In this document: one piece after another, positions 43,203 through 53,263 of the stretch
Numbering within the stretch: position 1 is the stretch's first letter
Layout: each line of letters starts with the position of its first letter
Origin: Nannocystis pusilla
GTDB taxonomy: Bacteria > Myxococcota_A > Polyangia > Nannocystales > Nannocystaceae
Reading direction: 5' to 3'
Length of the DNA: 64,000 bases
Assembly (NCBI RefSeq): GCF_026626665.1
Contig: NZ_JAPNKE010000002.1
Coordinates: 2,357,204 to 2,421,203, forward strand
Notes under the pieces: model-generated
Databases searched by the model: none
Told to the model about the DNA's origin: nothing
The model's input: the letters and a program-made list of their open reading frames with translations, nothing else
Made by a program: the position numbers and the translations under genes

Positions 43203-44591
43203 TCAGCCCTCTTTCTCGATCTCGTTGAGGTTGTGCCGGAGCACGGCGCCGAAGTCGGACTTACCCGGGTCGACGAAGGTGCACAGCGCCAGGTCCTCCT
43301 CGTCGAGCTCGAGCGCGCCGAGCTGGACGGCCCGATCGGTGTCGCCGACGAGGAGCGAGCGGAGCAGGAAGGTCGGCAGGATGTCGAGCGGCATGACGCG
43401 CTCGTACATGCCGATCGGGACCATGGCCCGCGGTGAGCCGTTGGTCGTGGTGGTGAGGTCGAACTTCTTGCCGAACAGCTTGGCCAGGTAGCCGAAGTAG
43501 ACCGGGATGGTGCTGTACTTGCGGCCGCCCGGGGCGAGCCAGCCGAGCAGCTTGCGCTGCCGGCCCTCGGCGAGGGCGGTGACCTGGTTGACGTAGCGGC
43601 CGAGGTAGCCGTCGACGTCGCCGACTGCCTTGCGCCCGCCGAACACCGAGCCGCTGACGACGCGGTTCTCGCCGGCGGGGGAGGTCTTGAGCTCGCCGGC
43701 GGTCAGCTCGTCGAGGCTGGCGCCGCTGCGGGTGCTGAGCAGGCGCGGCCGCTGGACGGTCGGGCCGCCGAGGGCGACGACGCGGGTGAAGTCGAGCTCG
43801 CCGGTGGCGAACAGGCGGCCGACGGCGACCACGTCCTGGTAGCCGATGTGCCAGACGACGCGCTCGCGGTTGACCGGCTCGAGCACGTGGATGTGCGTGC
43901 CGACCAGGCCGGCCGGGTGGGGACCCTCGAAGGTCTCGACGCGCGCGCCGGCGGCGGCGCCGGCGTCGAGGGAGAGGCCGGGGCCCTTGCACACGTAGGT
44001 CTTCGGCGCGAGCTTGCTGAGGACGGCCAGGCCGCGCTGGAAGTCGGCCTCGTGGCCCTTGAGCACCACCGCGACGTCGGCCGTCAGCGGGCTGGTGTCG
44101 ATGGCGGTGACGAACAGCGCGCGCGGGGTCGACTCGGGGCTCGGGACGCGCGAGAACGGGCGCTGGCGCAGGGCCGTCCACAGGCCCGATTCGACCAGCA
44201 GCGCCTTGACCTCGTCGGCGCCGAGCTGCTCGACCGGCTTGCGCGTGTAGCTGGCGAACGTGACCCTGTCCTCGGGGCCAGGTTGACCGGCGACCTCGCG
44301 CTCGTTGAGGGCGATGACCAGCGAGACGAAGGCCCGCTTCTCGCCGCGGTGAACGGCGACGACCGAGCCGGCGCCCGGGGCGGTGAAGCGGACGCCCGGG
44401 GTCTTGCGATCCTCGAACAGGAGTTGTCCGCGCTTGACGGCGTCGCCGACCTTGACCTCCATCTTCGGCTTCATGCCCACGTAATCGGCGCCCAGGAGGG
44501 CGACGTGACGTACGGGCGTTCCGGCCTCGATCACCTGCTGCGGCGTGCCGGTGATCGGGAGGTCGAGTCCCTTGATCCGATGTACTGTCAT
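43203..44591 (-). CDS. nqrA: NqrA, cytosolic subunit of Na+-NQR
   Basis: Intact 462-residue protein starting '[20 protein letters not shown]'. N-terminal biotinyl/lipoyl-like domain ('[20 protein letters not shown]', '[20 protein letters not shown]'), Rossmann-like middle and C-terminal helical domain as in other NqrA. First gene of the operon nqrABCDEF-apbE-nqrM; spacing to nqrB is 5 nt. The promoter probably lies in 44592-44792, or transcription reads through from the mqn gene. Confidence 0.95.
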   Translation of the reverse strand: MTVHRIKGLDLPITGTPQQVIEAGTPVRHVALLGADYVGMKPKMEVKVGDAVKRGQLLFEDRKTPGVRFTAPGAGSVVAVHRGEKRAFVSLVIALNEREVAGQPGPEDRVTFASYTRKPVEQLGADEVKALLVESGLWTALRQRPFSRVPSPESTPRALFVTAIDTSPLTADVAVVLKGHEADFQRGLAVLSKLAPKTYVCKGPGLSLDAGAAAGARVETFEGPHPAGLVGTHIHVLEPVNRERVVWHIGYQDVVAVGRLFATGELDFTRVVALGGPTVQRPRLLSTRSGASLDELTAGELKTSPAGENRVVSGSVFGGRKAVGDVDGYLGRYVNQVTALAEGRQRKLLGWLAPGGRKYSTIPVYFGYLAKLFGKKFDLTTTTNGSPRAMVPIGMYERVMPLDILPTFLLRSLLVGDTDRAVQLGALELDEEDLALCTFVDPGKSDFGAVLRHNLNEIEKEG

Positions 44592-44792
44592 GGTGCGGGT
44601 TCTTGCGCGGACCGAGTCGGGCCTGAAGGCTTTCGCTGGGGCAGATCCGGTGCGTGAAGTTCGGAGCCCGGAGGCTCGTGGAGTGAGGCGGCCCGAACCG
44701 GTCCGAAAGACCGCTCGGAACGCCCTGGGGGGCGTTTACTATGTTCGCGGGTTTTTCGGAGTGCGGCCGGCCGTCCGCGGACGTGCGAGGGG
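44592..44792 (-). promoter_or_regulatory. nqr upstream region with two short hairpins
   Basis: This 200-bp gap separates the mqn gene from nqrA. GAGCC-CGGA-GGCTC lies at about 44662-44675, and AACGCC-CCCCAG-GGCGTT (minus-strand reading) at 44719-44736. Neither has a T-tract on the minus strand, so termination is doubtful. A promoter is expected here, but I cannot assign a -35/-10 pair. Confidence 0.35.
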
Positions 44793-46840
44793 TCACAAGA
44801 CCTCGAGATCGCCGCGCGCGGCGGCCGATGCGGCGACCGGCGCGCCGGCCGACGGAACGCCGGGCAGGCGGTCGTAACGCATGTTCCGGCGCGCGGGGAC
44901 GAAGCCGGCGAGCCGGATGTGGGCCTCGATCTCGGCGGCGCTCATCATGAACCGCGCGCCGGCCTGCGAGACGACGTTCTCCTCGATCATGACAGACCCG
45001 AAGTCGTTTGCGCCGAAGCGCAGGGCGACCTCGCCGATCTCGGGCCCGAGAGTCGGCCAGCTGACCTGCAGGTTGGGGACGTTGTCGAGGTAGAGCCGCG
45101 CCAGCGCTTGTACTCGCAAGTACCGCAGCGGGCTGGTGTCGTCGCGCAGCTTGAGCCGGGTGCCGTCGGCCTGGAACGGCCAGGTGATGAAGGCGGTGAA
45201 TCCCCCGGTCTCGTCCTGCAGGCTGCGCACCCGGTCCATGTGGTGGACGAGCTGCTCGGCGGTCTCCTGAAAGCCGAACACCATGGTGGCGGTGGTTTTC
45301 ATGCCGAGGGCGTGGGCCTCGCGCATGACCGCAAGCCACTCGTCCGCGGTGTTCTTGAAGGGCGAGATCCGGGCGCGGATCTCGTCGTCCAGGATCTCGG
45401 CGCCGCCGCCCGGCAACGAGTCCATGCCGGCCGCGCGCAGCCGGACGAGGACGTCCCGGATCGGCAAGTCCTCGAGCTGGGCGATGTGGATGATCTCGGT
45501 CGGCGACAGCGCGTGCAACGCGAGGCGGAAGTTGGCCTTGGTCCAGCGGAAGAAGTCCTCGTACCACTCGAGCCCGAGCTCGGGGTTGAGGCCGCCCTGC
45601 AGGAGGATCTGGACGCCGCCCATTCCTCGGTCTCGCGGAATTGCGGGCGAGCTCTTCGCGGCTCAGGACGTAGCCGCCGCGGCCGCCGGGCGGGGTGTAA
45701 AATTGCAGAACTTACAACGCGTTACGCACACGTTTGTATAGTTTACATTACGGTCGATGATGTAGGTGACGACGCCCTCGGGATGGAGCGCGGCGCGACG
45801 CGCGTCGGCGGCGGCGCCGAGCGCCATGAGGTCGGCGTGCTCGTAGAGGAAGATGCCCTCGGCGAGGTCGAGGCGACCGCCGGCGGCGGCACGCGCGAGC
45901 AACTCGTCGGCCGCGAGCGGCGGCCGCGGTCGGCGGGCGGCGACCAGCGCTTCGGGCGCGGCGCCGCCGGCGAAGCGGATGTGGACCGGATCCTCGGGGT
46001 CGTGGCCGGGGATCGTGAGGAGCCCGGCGGCGGTGGCCCGCGAGAGGAACTCGACGACGCCCTCGCGCTCCTTGGTGGAGAGGCCGTAGCGGATCGCCCG
46101 CCGGAGGTAGTTGGCGTAGGCGTTGTCGCTGAGGAGGTCGCGCGCGGGCAGGCCGGCCTGCAGCTGCTGCTCGCGGAAGGCGTGGGCGAGCTCCTCGGCG
46201 TGCTTGAGGCCGTAGGCGCGGGCGTCCTGCAGGGCAGTGACGTGGGCGGGCGTGAGGAGGCCGGGGCGCGCGGCCCAGACGGCGAACACGAACGGGAGGC
46301 CGGTCTGGGCCAGCCACATGGCGCCGAGGTCGAAGACGTGCGGGAAGCGGTCGTGCAGCGCCATGGCGGCGTCGCCGATCACGAGGGCGGCGTGGGTGCC
46401 CCGGACGAGGCCGGCGCCCTCGCGGTGCGGGGCGTGGACGCACTCGGGGCTTATGCCCTGGGCGCGCAGGAGCAGCTGCACGAGGACGACGGAGGTCCGC
46501 GAGGCGGCGTCCAGGTAGATCCGCTCGATCTGCGGCAAGGGGACGGCGGAGACCAACAGGACCGAGTGCACCGGCCCGCGACAGCCGATGCCGACCTCGG
46601 GCACGACCTCCCACTCGGGGTGCGCGGCGCAAGCGGCGACCGGGACGAGGGCGACGTCACACTCGCCGGTCTCCAGCGCCGCGCGCACTCGCTGGGGAGC
46701 ACGAGGCTGAGGTCGAACAGCGGGGTGCCGTCCGGGTGGCGCGGAATCTTGTCGGCGGAGAGGTGCTGGCCGACGAGCGGCTGGACGAGCGGCCAGGCGT
46801 TGAGGAACGAGACCGCACAGGCGCGCAATGGGGCGGGCAT
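44793..46840 (-). CDS. mqnA-mqnC: MqnA-MqnC fusion: futalosine-pathway menaquinone enzymes (several frameshifts)
   Basis: ATG 46840 starts an MqnA domain ('ACAVSFLNAWPLVQPLVGQH', 'CDVALVPVAACAAHPEWEVV', 'LVIGDAAMALHDRFPHVFDL', 'LPFVFAVWAARPGL'), the chorismate dehydratase. Without a stop it continues through a ~30-residue linker into MqnC: 'IFLYEHADLMALGAAADARR', then radical-SAM 'NVCVTRCKFCNF', then 'GGVQILLQGGLNPELGLEWY', 'SLPGGGAEILDDEIRARISP' and 'MIEENVVSQAGARFMM'. MqnC cyclises dehypoxanthine futalosine. Frames shift near 46690 and two or three times at 45600-45690, each explained by one missing base. Adjacent to nqr, so quinone synthesis and quinone reduction are linked. Confidence 0.82.
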
Positions 46841-46936
46841 GGCGGGCGGATTGTACGAGAAAGGAAGGCGAGCGGCGAGGCGCGTGCGCTTGCTCGCAGG
46901 GGCGGCCAGGGGGGAGGGGCTGGCCTTGAGGACAGG

Positions 46937-47536
46937 TCAGAGGGGGAGCTCGAGGTTGGCGGCGGGCAGCGCGACGTCCTCGTAGAGGTCGACGAGCGCG
47001 AGCTTGACGCCGGCGGTCTCGAGAGCGAGCTCGTCGTGCGGGCGCTGCAAGATCTCGGTGAGCCAGCGACGCTCGTCGAGGCGACGGTGCAACTCGACGA
47101 ACATGCGCTCGCTGTCGACGAGCAAGACCTCGCGCACGCTGGCGATGGCCCGGTACTCGGGGACCTTGCACCGGCGATCGAAGAGCTCGGTGCTCTCCGA
47201 CAGGACCTCGCACACGAACAGCGGCGCGGCGACGTCGCGCTCGCCCGGGCGCGAGGGTTCGCAGGTGACGAGCAGGTCGGCCTGGTAGTAGGAGTGCTCG
47301 CGCGTGGGCGGGAGGATGCCGGCCTCGGTCTGGACGCGGCAGGGACGACGACCGCGGAGAGCCGCCTTGAGGGCGGCGCCGAGGTTGATCACGAGGGTCC
47401 CGTGGGCGTTCTTCGGCGGGGCCATGGCGACGATCTGGCCGTCGTGCAGCTCGCGGCGGAGGTCGTCGGGCCACGTGAGCGCGTAGAAATCGGCCAGAGT
47501 GACGAGCGTGGAAGATTTCGGCTGTGGGTGACCCAT
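46937..47536 (-). CDS. Uma2 family (DUF820) putative nuclease
   Basis: ATG 47536 gives an intact 199-residue protein. Family features: 'DFYALTWPDDLRRELHDGQIVAMAP' in shortened form, 'HGTLVINLGAALKAAL', 'YYQADLLVTCEP' and 'FVCEVLSEST...CKVPEYRAI'. The D and E-x-x-S/K positions match the PD-(D/E)xK-like active site of this family. Uma2 proteins are abundant in myxobacteria and cyanobacteria; biological role unknown. It lies 28 nt downstream of a paralogue. Confidence 0.85.
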   Translation of the reverse strand: MGHPQPKSSTLVTLADFYALTWPDDLRRELHDGQIVAMAPPKNAHGTLVINLGAALKAALRGRRPCRVQTEAGILPPTREHSYYQADLLVTCEPSRPGERDVAAPLFVCEVLSESTELFDRRCKVPEYRAIASVREVLLVDSERMFVELHRRLDERRWLTEILQRPHDELALETAGVKLALVDLYEDVALPAANLELPL

Positions 47537-47564
47537 GGCGTGTCGACCTGGTGTTCGGGACAGG

Positions 47565-48152
47565 TCAGCCGGCGGCTTCTTCGGCGGGGAAGACGACGCG
47601 GCGGTAGAGGTCCGCGAGCGCGAGATCGAGGCCGACGCTGTCGAGGTGGAGGATGTCGGTCGGGTCGCGCAAGATCTCGCTGAGCCAGCGCGTGCCCTCG
47701 AAGCGGCGGTAGAGCTCGACGTGCATGGCCTCGCTGTCGACGAGCACGACCTCCTGGACGCTGGCGAGCTGGCGGTAGTCGGGCAGCTTGCGGTTGCGAT
47801 CGATCGCCTGCGTGCTTGCAGACAGCACCTCGACGAGCAGGATCGGGGCGTGGATCGTGCGCTGGCGGGGCTCGGGCGGCTCGCAGGTGACGAGCAGGTC
47901 GACCTGGTAGCAGGTGTCGCGGCCGGCGGCTGGGACGAGGCCAGCGCTGGTGAGGAGGTCGGAACCGTCCGCGAGCATGCGGCCGATGGCATGAGCGAGG
48001 GCCGTGACGAGACTCTGGTGCGCGCGCATCGCCGGGGGCGATGCTACGACGTGGCCGTCGTGGAGCTCGTGGCGGGCGCCTTCCGGCCAGGGGATGGCCA
48101 GGAACTCGTCGACCGTCAGCGGGTCGGGGGGCTGGCGCCGCGGTTCGCCCAT
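47565..48152 (-). CDS. Uma2 family (DUF820) putative nuclease, paralogue
   Basis: Intact 195-residue protein starting 'MGEPRRQPPDPLTVDEFLAI'. It has 'RHELHDGHVVASPPAMRAHQ', 'CYQVDLLVTCEPPEPRQRTI' and 'LVEVLSASTQAIDRNRKLPD', parallel to the downstream copy. The two genes arose by tandem duplication, judging from similar length and motif spacing, but have diverged strongly. Confidence 0.85.
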   Translation of the reverse strand: MGEPRRQPPDPLTVDEFLAIPWPEGARHELHDGHVVASPPAMRAHQSLVTALAHAIGRMLADGSDLLTSAGLVPAAGRDTCYQVDLLVTCEPPEPRQRTIHAPILLVEVLSASTQAIDRNRKLPDYRQLASVQEVVLVDSEAMHVELYRRFEGTRWLSEILRDPTDILHLDSVGLDLALADLYRRVVFPAEEAAG

Positions 48153-48219
48153 GCCACGATCAGCGTAGCAGAGGTCGAGCCGGGCAGGTAGCGGCCGCGC
48201 GGGGCGTCCGGCGGGCTGG

Positions 48220-48258
48220 AGGCATGTATGTCCTTTCGGACATGTTTAGAAGGACATG
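48220..48258. repeat. ACATGT-family triplet overlapping a stop codon
   Basis: CATGTATGTCC-TTTC-GGACATG and then AGGACATGCGG. The third unit lies inside the adjacent minus-strand gene and encodes its last residues (RMSF-stop). Confidence 0.75.
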
Positions 48259-48989
48259 CGGAACGGCGAGCGCGCGGCGGGCCGCTGCTTGCGGCGGGCG
48301 ACGTCGAAGTAGACCGAGAGGCCGACGTCCCAGTAGGGGCTGATTTCGCGGCCCTCGCGGTTGTGGAGGCCGAACAGGCCGCCGCTGGCGAAGATGTCGA
48401 CGTGGCGGGCGATCCGGAATTGCATGCCGCCGTGGAGGGAGCCGAACAGGGTGGAGGGCAGGCCCTCGGCGGCGGTGGCCTGCAGGCGGCCGCGGGCGTA
48501 GAGGGCGAAGAAGCTGAAGTGGTAGCCGGCGCCGCCGCCGACGTAGCCGCCGAGAGCGGCGCGCTCGGTCCAGCCGCGGGTGTCGGCGCACGGAGAGTCA
48601 GGGCAGTAGAAGCGGCCGCCGACGCCGCCGCCGACGCCGAGCTTGCCGTCGAGGGCGCCGTGGAGCTTGCGGTCGCGACGGGGCGCGTAGGTGAAGCGAC
48701 CGCCGAGGTAGCCGAGAGCCCACTGGCGGAACGAGAAGTCGGCGCCGACCTCGACGCTGGCCCAGTCGCGTACGCCGTAGCCGATGAACGGGCCGCCGCT
48801 GCCGGGGCGACCCGGGTGCGCGACGGCGCCGCCGAGCTCGAGCTGACCCTGGCGGATCCGGCCGGGAGCGCCGTAGCCGGGGCTGCGCACGGGCGGGCCG
48901 TAGGACATGCAAGCCGGGCAGACGAGCAGCACGGCGAGCGCGGGCAGCCGAACGATCGCGCTCGCGGTCCGACGAGAGTCCACGCCCAT
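48246..48989 (-). CDS. Outer-membrane barrel-like lipoprotein
   Basis: ATG 48987-48989 starts 'MGVDSRRTASAIVRLPALAV', continuing to a lipobox-like 'LLVCPACMSYG'. About 210 residues of Gly-rich amphipathic strands follow ('WASVEVGADFSFRQWALGYL', 'GYVGGGAGYHFSFFALYARG', 'HVDIFASGGLFGLHNREGRE'), consistent with a small barrel. The C-terminus ends in Phe, but the last residues come from the repeat. Function unknown. Confidence 0.75.
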   Translation of the reverse strand: MGVDSRRTASAIVRLPALAVLLVCPACMSYGPPVRSPGYGAPGRIRQGQLELGGAVAHPGRPGSGGPFIGYGVRDWASVEVGADFSFRQWALGYLGGRFTYAPRRDRKLHGALDGKLGVGGGVGGRFYCPDSPCADTRGWTERAALGGYVGGGAGYHFSFFALYARGRLQATAAEGLPSTLFGSLHGGMQFRIARHVDIFASGGLFGLHNREGREISPYWDVGLSVYFDVARRKQRPAARSPFRMSF

Positions 48990-49004
48990 CGCGGCCGAGA
49001 ATGG

Positions 49005-49175
49005 CAGGAACGGGCCCGGTCGGCAAGGATGGGACCCGCCACGCGAACGATGTAGAAGGGCTCGGGCAGCGAGGACAGAGACCCCGCGGGGCCGAGGAGA
49101 ACGGGCCCCGGTCGGCCAGGACGGCGCCCGTGGCCGAGGAGCGCGCTCGCAAGGACATGACCTTCGAGACATGTG
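49005..49175. repeat. Direct repeats plus one ACATGT-family hairpin
   Basis: GAACGGGCCCGGTCGGC(A/C)AGGA-type sequence occurs at about 49009 and again at about 49099 (GAACGGGCCCCGGTCGGCCAGGA). AAGGACATGACC-TTC-GAGACATGTG at 49153-49173 ends the interval, which precedes the NAD(P)HX repair gene. Confidence 0.65.
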
Positions 49176-49235
49176 ATTCGCCTGCACGGCGGCCAGCGCT
49201 CGCCCGCGCGGGGCAGACGGGTTATCCTGCCGGGT

Positions 49236-50717
49236 ATGACGCGCGCCTGGGCGACGCTGTGGACGAGGAGTCAGGCGGCGGCGGCCGATCGCCACACGAT
49301 CGTGGAGCTGGGGGCGCCGTCGCCGGTGTTGATGGAGCGGGCGGCGCTGTGCTGCGCCCGCGAGGCGCTGGCGATGCGCGGGGACCTGCCGGTGTGGGCG
49401 CTGTGCGGGCCGGGCAACAACGGCGGCGACGGGGTGGCGGTGGCGCGGATCCTCCACGGGTGGGGGGTGCCGGCGCGGGCGTTCCTGCTGAGCGAACGCA
49501 TGAGCCCGGAGCTGGCCGAGCAGGTGGCCCTGGCCGAGAAGCTGGGGGTGCCGATCGAGCGCGGGCTGCCGCAGGGGCAGGCGGAGGCGCTGATCGTCGA
49601 CGCGATGCTCGGGACGGGGGCCGCGCCGCCGCTGCGCCAGCCGTTCGTGGCGGCGGTGACGTGGGCCAACGCGCGCTCGGGGCCGAAGCTTTCGATCGAC
49701 ATCCCGACCGGGCTCGACGCCGACACGGGGGCCGCGCCCGGGCCGGTGTTCGCGGCCGACCGCACGGTGACGTTCGTCCGCTCGAAGCCGGGGCTGCACG
49801 TGACGCCGGGACGCGCGGCCTCCGGCGAGGTGGTGGTGGCCGACATCGGGATTGTCTCTCAGGACATGTCGGATGAGACATGTCTGATCGATCCGTGCGA
49901 AGTGGCCAGGAGCATCGCGGGGCTGAAACCGGGTTCGCACAAGGGGGAGCGCGGGCACGTCGGCATCGTCGGCGGCTCGGCGGGGACGCCGGGGGCGGCG
50001 GTGCTGGCCGGAGCGGCGGCGCTGCGGGCCGGAGCGGGGCTGGTGACGATCGCCACCGACGATCGCGGCGCAGGCGCAGCTGCTGGCGCACCGGCCGGAG
50101 TTGATGGTGCAGCCCCGCGGCGCCGAGCCGGTGCCGGCGGCGAAGGTGCTGGTGGTCGGGCCAGGCTTGGTGCGCGAGGCGGACCGGGCGGGGCTGGCGG
50201 AATTATGGTTGGAAGACCGGCGGGCGGCGGTGTGGGATGCGTCGGCGCTGGCCGAGATCGGGGCGCGATCGGCGATGCCGCGGGTGATCACGCCGCACCC
50301 GGCGGAGGCGGCTCGCTTGCTGTCCGCGAGGACAGGTGAGACGTGGACCGCGGCGCGGGTGCAGGCCGATCGACCGCTGGCGGCGCGGTCGCTGGCGACG
50401 GTGACGGGCGCGGTGGTGGTGCTGAAGGGCGAAGGGACGCTGGTGGCCGAGGGCTCGCGCCTGGGCGTGTGCGTGAGCGGCGGGCCGGCCCTGGCGACCG
50501 CGGGCAGCGGCGACTGTCTGGCCGGAGCGATCGCGGCGCTGCTCGGCCGCGGGCTGTCGCCGTGGGCCGCCGCGACGGCGGGGGTGCATGTGCACGGGGT
50601 GGCGGGCGAACGGTTGGTGGTGGGGGCGGTGGCGCTGGACATCGCCGACGCGATCGCGGCGGTGCTGGCTGCGCCCGAGGAGACGCACCCGCGGTTCCGC
50701 GGCGCGTGCTCGGCTGA
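49236..50717 (+). CDS. nnr: Bifunctional NAD(P)H-hydrate epimerase/dehydratase (NnrE-NnrD)
   Basis: ATG 49236 begins the YjeF_N epimerase domain ('MERAALCCAREAL', 'ALCGPGNNGGDGVAVARIL', 'LIVDAMLGTGAAPPL', 'LSIDIPTGLDADTG'). The carbohydrate-kinase-like dehydratase domain follows ('GHVGIVGGSAGTPGAAVLAG', 'ITPHPAEAARLL', 'VVLKGEGTLVAEG', 'ATAGSGDCLAGAIAALLGRG'). One base is lost near 50075. The C-terminus is uncertain: the good frame ends around 'AAVLAAPEETHP', and one further shift would give a stop at 50717. The enzyme repairs hydrated NADH/NADPH. Codons near 49855-49885 carry two ACATGT palindromes (VSQDMSDETC). Confidence 0.88.
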
Positions 50718-50966
50718 ACGCGAGCTCGGCGGTTCTCACTGCGGCCGCCGAGGTCGATGCTGCTTCGAGGTCGCCGGTCGCTCGGCAGGTTCGCGGTCGA
50801 GATCGGCGAGTCGCTGCGGCCTTCGCTGGCGCGAGGGACGGTCGCCGGAGTCGAGGGGGCGATGCGCGGGCGGGTGTTCAAGGGGCGGGACCTGTGGCAC
50901 CTTTCCGGCGTGCAGCAGCGAACGGGCGCGCGGGAACCGAGTCGGCGAGGGCGTTGTCCCGTGGCC

Positions 50967-52261
50967 ATGCGAACAGTTTCGGCGTGGTTGTGCGCGGCGG
51001 TGCTCCTGGGACTCGGTGCTTGCGGGGAGGGGCTGCCGCCGGCGCCCCCGCCGAAGCCGCGCGCCGAGGGGAAGGCCGCCCCGGAGGTGAAGGCGGGGCC
51101 GACCGACGAGTCGCGCGCCGAGCTGTACCTGCAGGCGAAGGAGCGGATGGCGGCGCTGCTGCCCGAGGACAAGGACGGGCCGCAGCGGATCGTGACCGAG
51201 CTCGGGCCGGGGCTGCGCGAGATCGCCGACAACGCGAGCGACGCGCCGCTGCGGGCCAACGCGAGCCTGCTGCTGGGGACGCTGCACGAGCGCGCGGGCG
51301 ATCGGCGGACGGCCATTTCGTTCTACCGCCAGACTCTGGCGCTGCTGCCGAACGAGATCGAGCCGCGGCGAGTGCTGGCGCTGGCGCTGGCGGCCGACGG
51401 GCAGTTCGAGGCGGCGATCCCCGAGCAGGAGGCGGTGGTGAAGGACGACCCCGACGACCTCGAGGCGTGGCTGCTGCTCGGTGAGGTGAACGTCAAGGCG
51501 GGGCGCACGGAGGAGGCGACGAAGGCCTACGCGGCCTACGAGATGCGGCGCCGCGGGCTCATCGACGGGCTGACGCTGCAGAACAAGGACGGCACGTACG
51601 TGATGCCGGTCGATCAGCGGGCCGCGTGCGCGCGGGCGCTGATCCCGGCCCGCGACAACGGGACGGGGCTGGCGCTGCTCTACGCGCTCTCGCGCGAGCC
51701 GGACCCGGTCGTGCGCCAGGCGCTGGCGGAGGCGATGGGCAGCCAGCGGCTGACCGGCTACAAGGCGGCGCTGACCGAAGCCGCAGCCAAGGAGGCGCAC
51801 CCGGAGGCGAAGGCGGCGATGCTGTGGGCGGTCCAGGAGATCGAGCGCGACCCGCTCGAGTCGCGGCCTGGCCGGCGCCGGCCGAGGGGACGGCCGCGGG
51901 TGATGTGGCTCAGGGGGCAGGTGCGAAGGGACAGGACCCCAAGGACATTGCCCAGGGGGCAAGTGCGAAGGGACAGGACCCCAAGGACATTGCCCAGGGG
52001 GCAGGTGCGAAGGGACAGGACCTGAAGGACAGCGCTCAAGGGGCAGGTGCGGCGGGCGCGGGCGACGGCAAGCGCGAGTCGGGTGCGGGCGCAGGGGCGA
52101 GCGGCGGTTCGGCCGAGTCCGGCGCCGGGCCCAGCGCGGGCGACGGCAAGCGCGAGTCGGGCGCGGGCGCAGGGGCGAGCGGCGGTTCGGCCGAGTCCGG
52201 CGCCGGAGCCAGCGCGGGCAAGGGCCAGCAGGGCGCAGGGGCGCCGGCGACGAAGCGATGA
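50967..52261 (+). CDS. TPR/HEAT lipoprotein with repeat-derived C-terminus
   Basis: ATG 50967 gives 'MRTVSAWLCAAVLLGLGACG', a lipoprotein signal. Two or three TPR units follow ('ANASLLLGTLHERAGDRRTA', 'LALALAADGQFEAAIPEQEA', 'AWLLLGEVNVKAGRTEEATK'), then HEAT-like helices ('PDPVVRQALAEAMGSQ'). At about 51875 the frame must shift by one base; the alternative frame reaches a stop overlapping the ABC ATPase start (ATGA 52258-52261). That tail is four 14-residue repeats (AQGAGAKGQDPKDI) and two GDGKRESGAGAGASGGSAES repeats. First gene of the Gld-like operon. Confidence 0.8.
51911..52050 (+). repeat. In-frame 42-bp tandem repeat of the ACATGT family
   Basis: Units start at 51911, 51953, 51995 and 52037. 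Each has CAGGGGGCAGGTGCGA followed by AGGGACAGGACCCCAAGGACA. The second half is a GGACAG/GGACA palindrome variant. The exact 42-bp period keeps one reading frame (14 residues per unit). Confidence 0.85.
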
Positions 52262-53263
52262 CCCGCGCGCCGGCGTCGCTCGCGGTCGACCACCTGTCGC
52301 ACCGCTACCCGGGGGCGGCCGCGCCGGCGCTGCGCGACGTGTCGTTCCGCGTGGCGCCGGGCCAGCGCGTGGGGCTCCTGGGGCCGAACGGGGCCGGGAA
52401 GTCGACGCTGATGCGGATCGTGTGCGGGTTCTTGCCGGTGCAGGCGGGCCCGGACACGAAGGTGTCGGTGGCCGGGCTCGACGCGTCGTCGCAGTCGCTG
52501 CAGGTGCGCGAGCAGGTCGGCTACCTGCCCGAGCAGGTGCCGCTGTACGTCGAGCTGCGGGTGCGCGAGCACCTGGACTTCCGGGCGGCGATCAAGCGGG
52601 TGCCGAGGCGCGCGGGCGGCGGAGATCCGCCGGGTGGCCGAGCAGACGGGCCTGGGCGAGATGCTGGAGCGGCCGATCGCGCACCTCTCCCGCGGTTATC
52701 GCCAGCGGGTCGGGATCGCCGACGCGCTGCTCGGCGCGCCGCCGCTGGTGGTGCTCGACGAGCCCACCGTGGGGCTCGATCCGAACCAGGTGCTCGAGAT
52801 CCGGGCGATGCTCAAGTCGCTCGGCGGCGGGCAGACGCTGATCTTCTCGTCGCACATCCTCGCGGAGGTCGAGGCGCTGTGCGACCGCGTGGTGGTGCTG
52901 GCCCAGGGCCGCTGCGTGGCCGACGAGTCGGTGGCCGAGGCGCTGCGGGCGAGCGAGGTGCTGGTGCGCTGGGACGGGCCGCCCGGGCGCGCGGCGGAGG
53001 TGCTGGCGCTGGCCGGAGCCGGCGGTCCGCAGGTCGAGGGGCCGGTGGCCGACGGCGCCGGCTCGCGCGCCCGGGTCCGCTGCGCCGACGCGGGCGAGGC
53101 GGAGGCGCTGGCGGCGGCGCTCGGGCGGGCGAGCCTGCAGGTCGGGGTGCCGCCGGTGCAGCTCGAGATCGGCCGGCGCAGCCTCGAGGAGCGGTTCTAC
53201 CGCCTGACGAGCGGCGAATCGGATGGCCTGAAGGACATGTCCGAAGGGCGAGGTGAGGCGTGA
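52258..53263 (+). CDS. ABC transporter ATPase (GldA-like)
   Basis: ATG 52258 overlaps the preceding stop. Walker A 'GLLGPNGAGKST', Q-loop region 'QVGYLPEQVPLY', signature 'LSRGYRQRVGIADALL', Walker B 'LVVLDEPTVGLD' and switch His 'IFSSHILAEVEALC' are all present. One base is missing near 52620. This is the ABC-2 type ATPase found with GldF/GldG-type permeases. The C-terminal extension ends 'LKDMSEGRGEA', encoded by an ACATGT repeat. The stop overlaps the permease start (GTGA). Confidence 0.92.

Noticed and set aside
46937..48152. Restriction-modification system at the Uma2 genes
   Set aside because: No methyltransferase or specificity gene is adjacent, and Uma2 proteins usually occur alone or as tandem paralogues.
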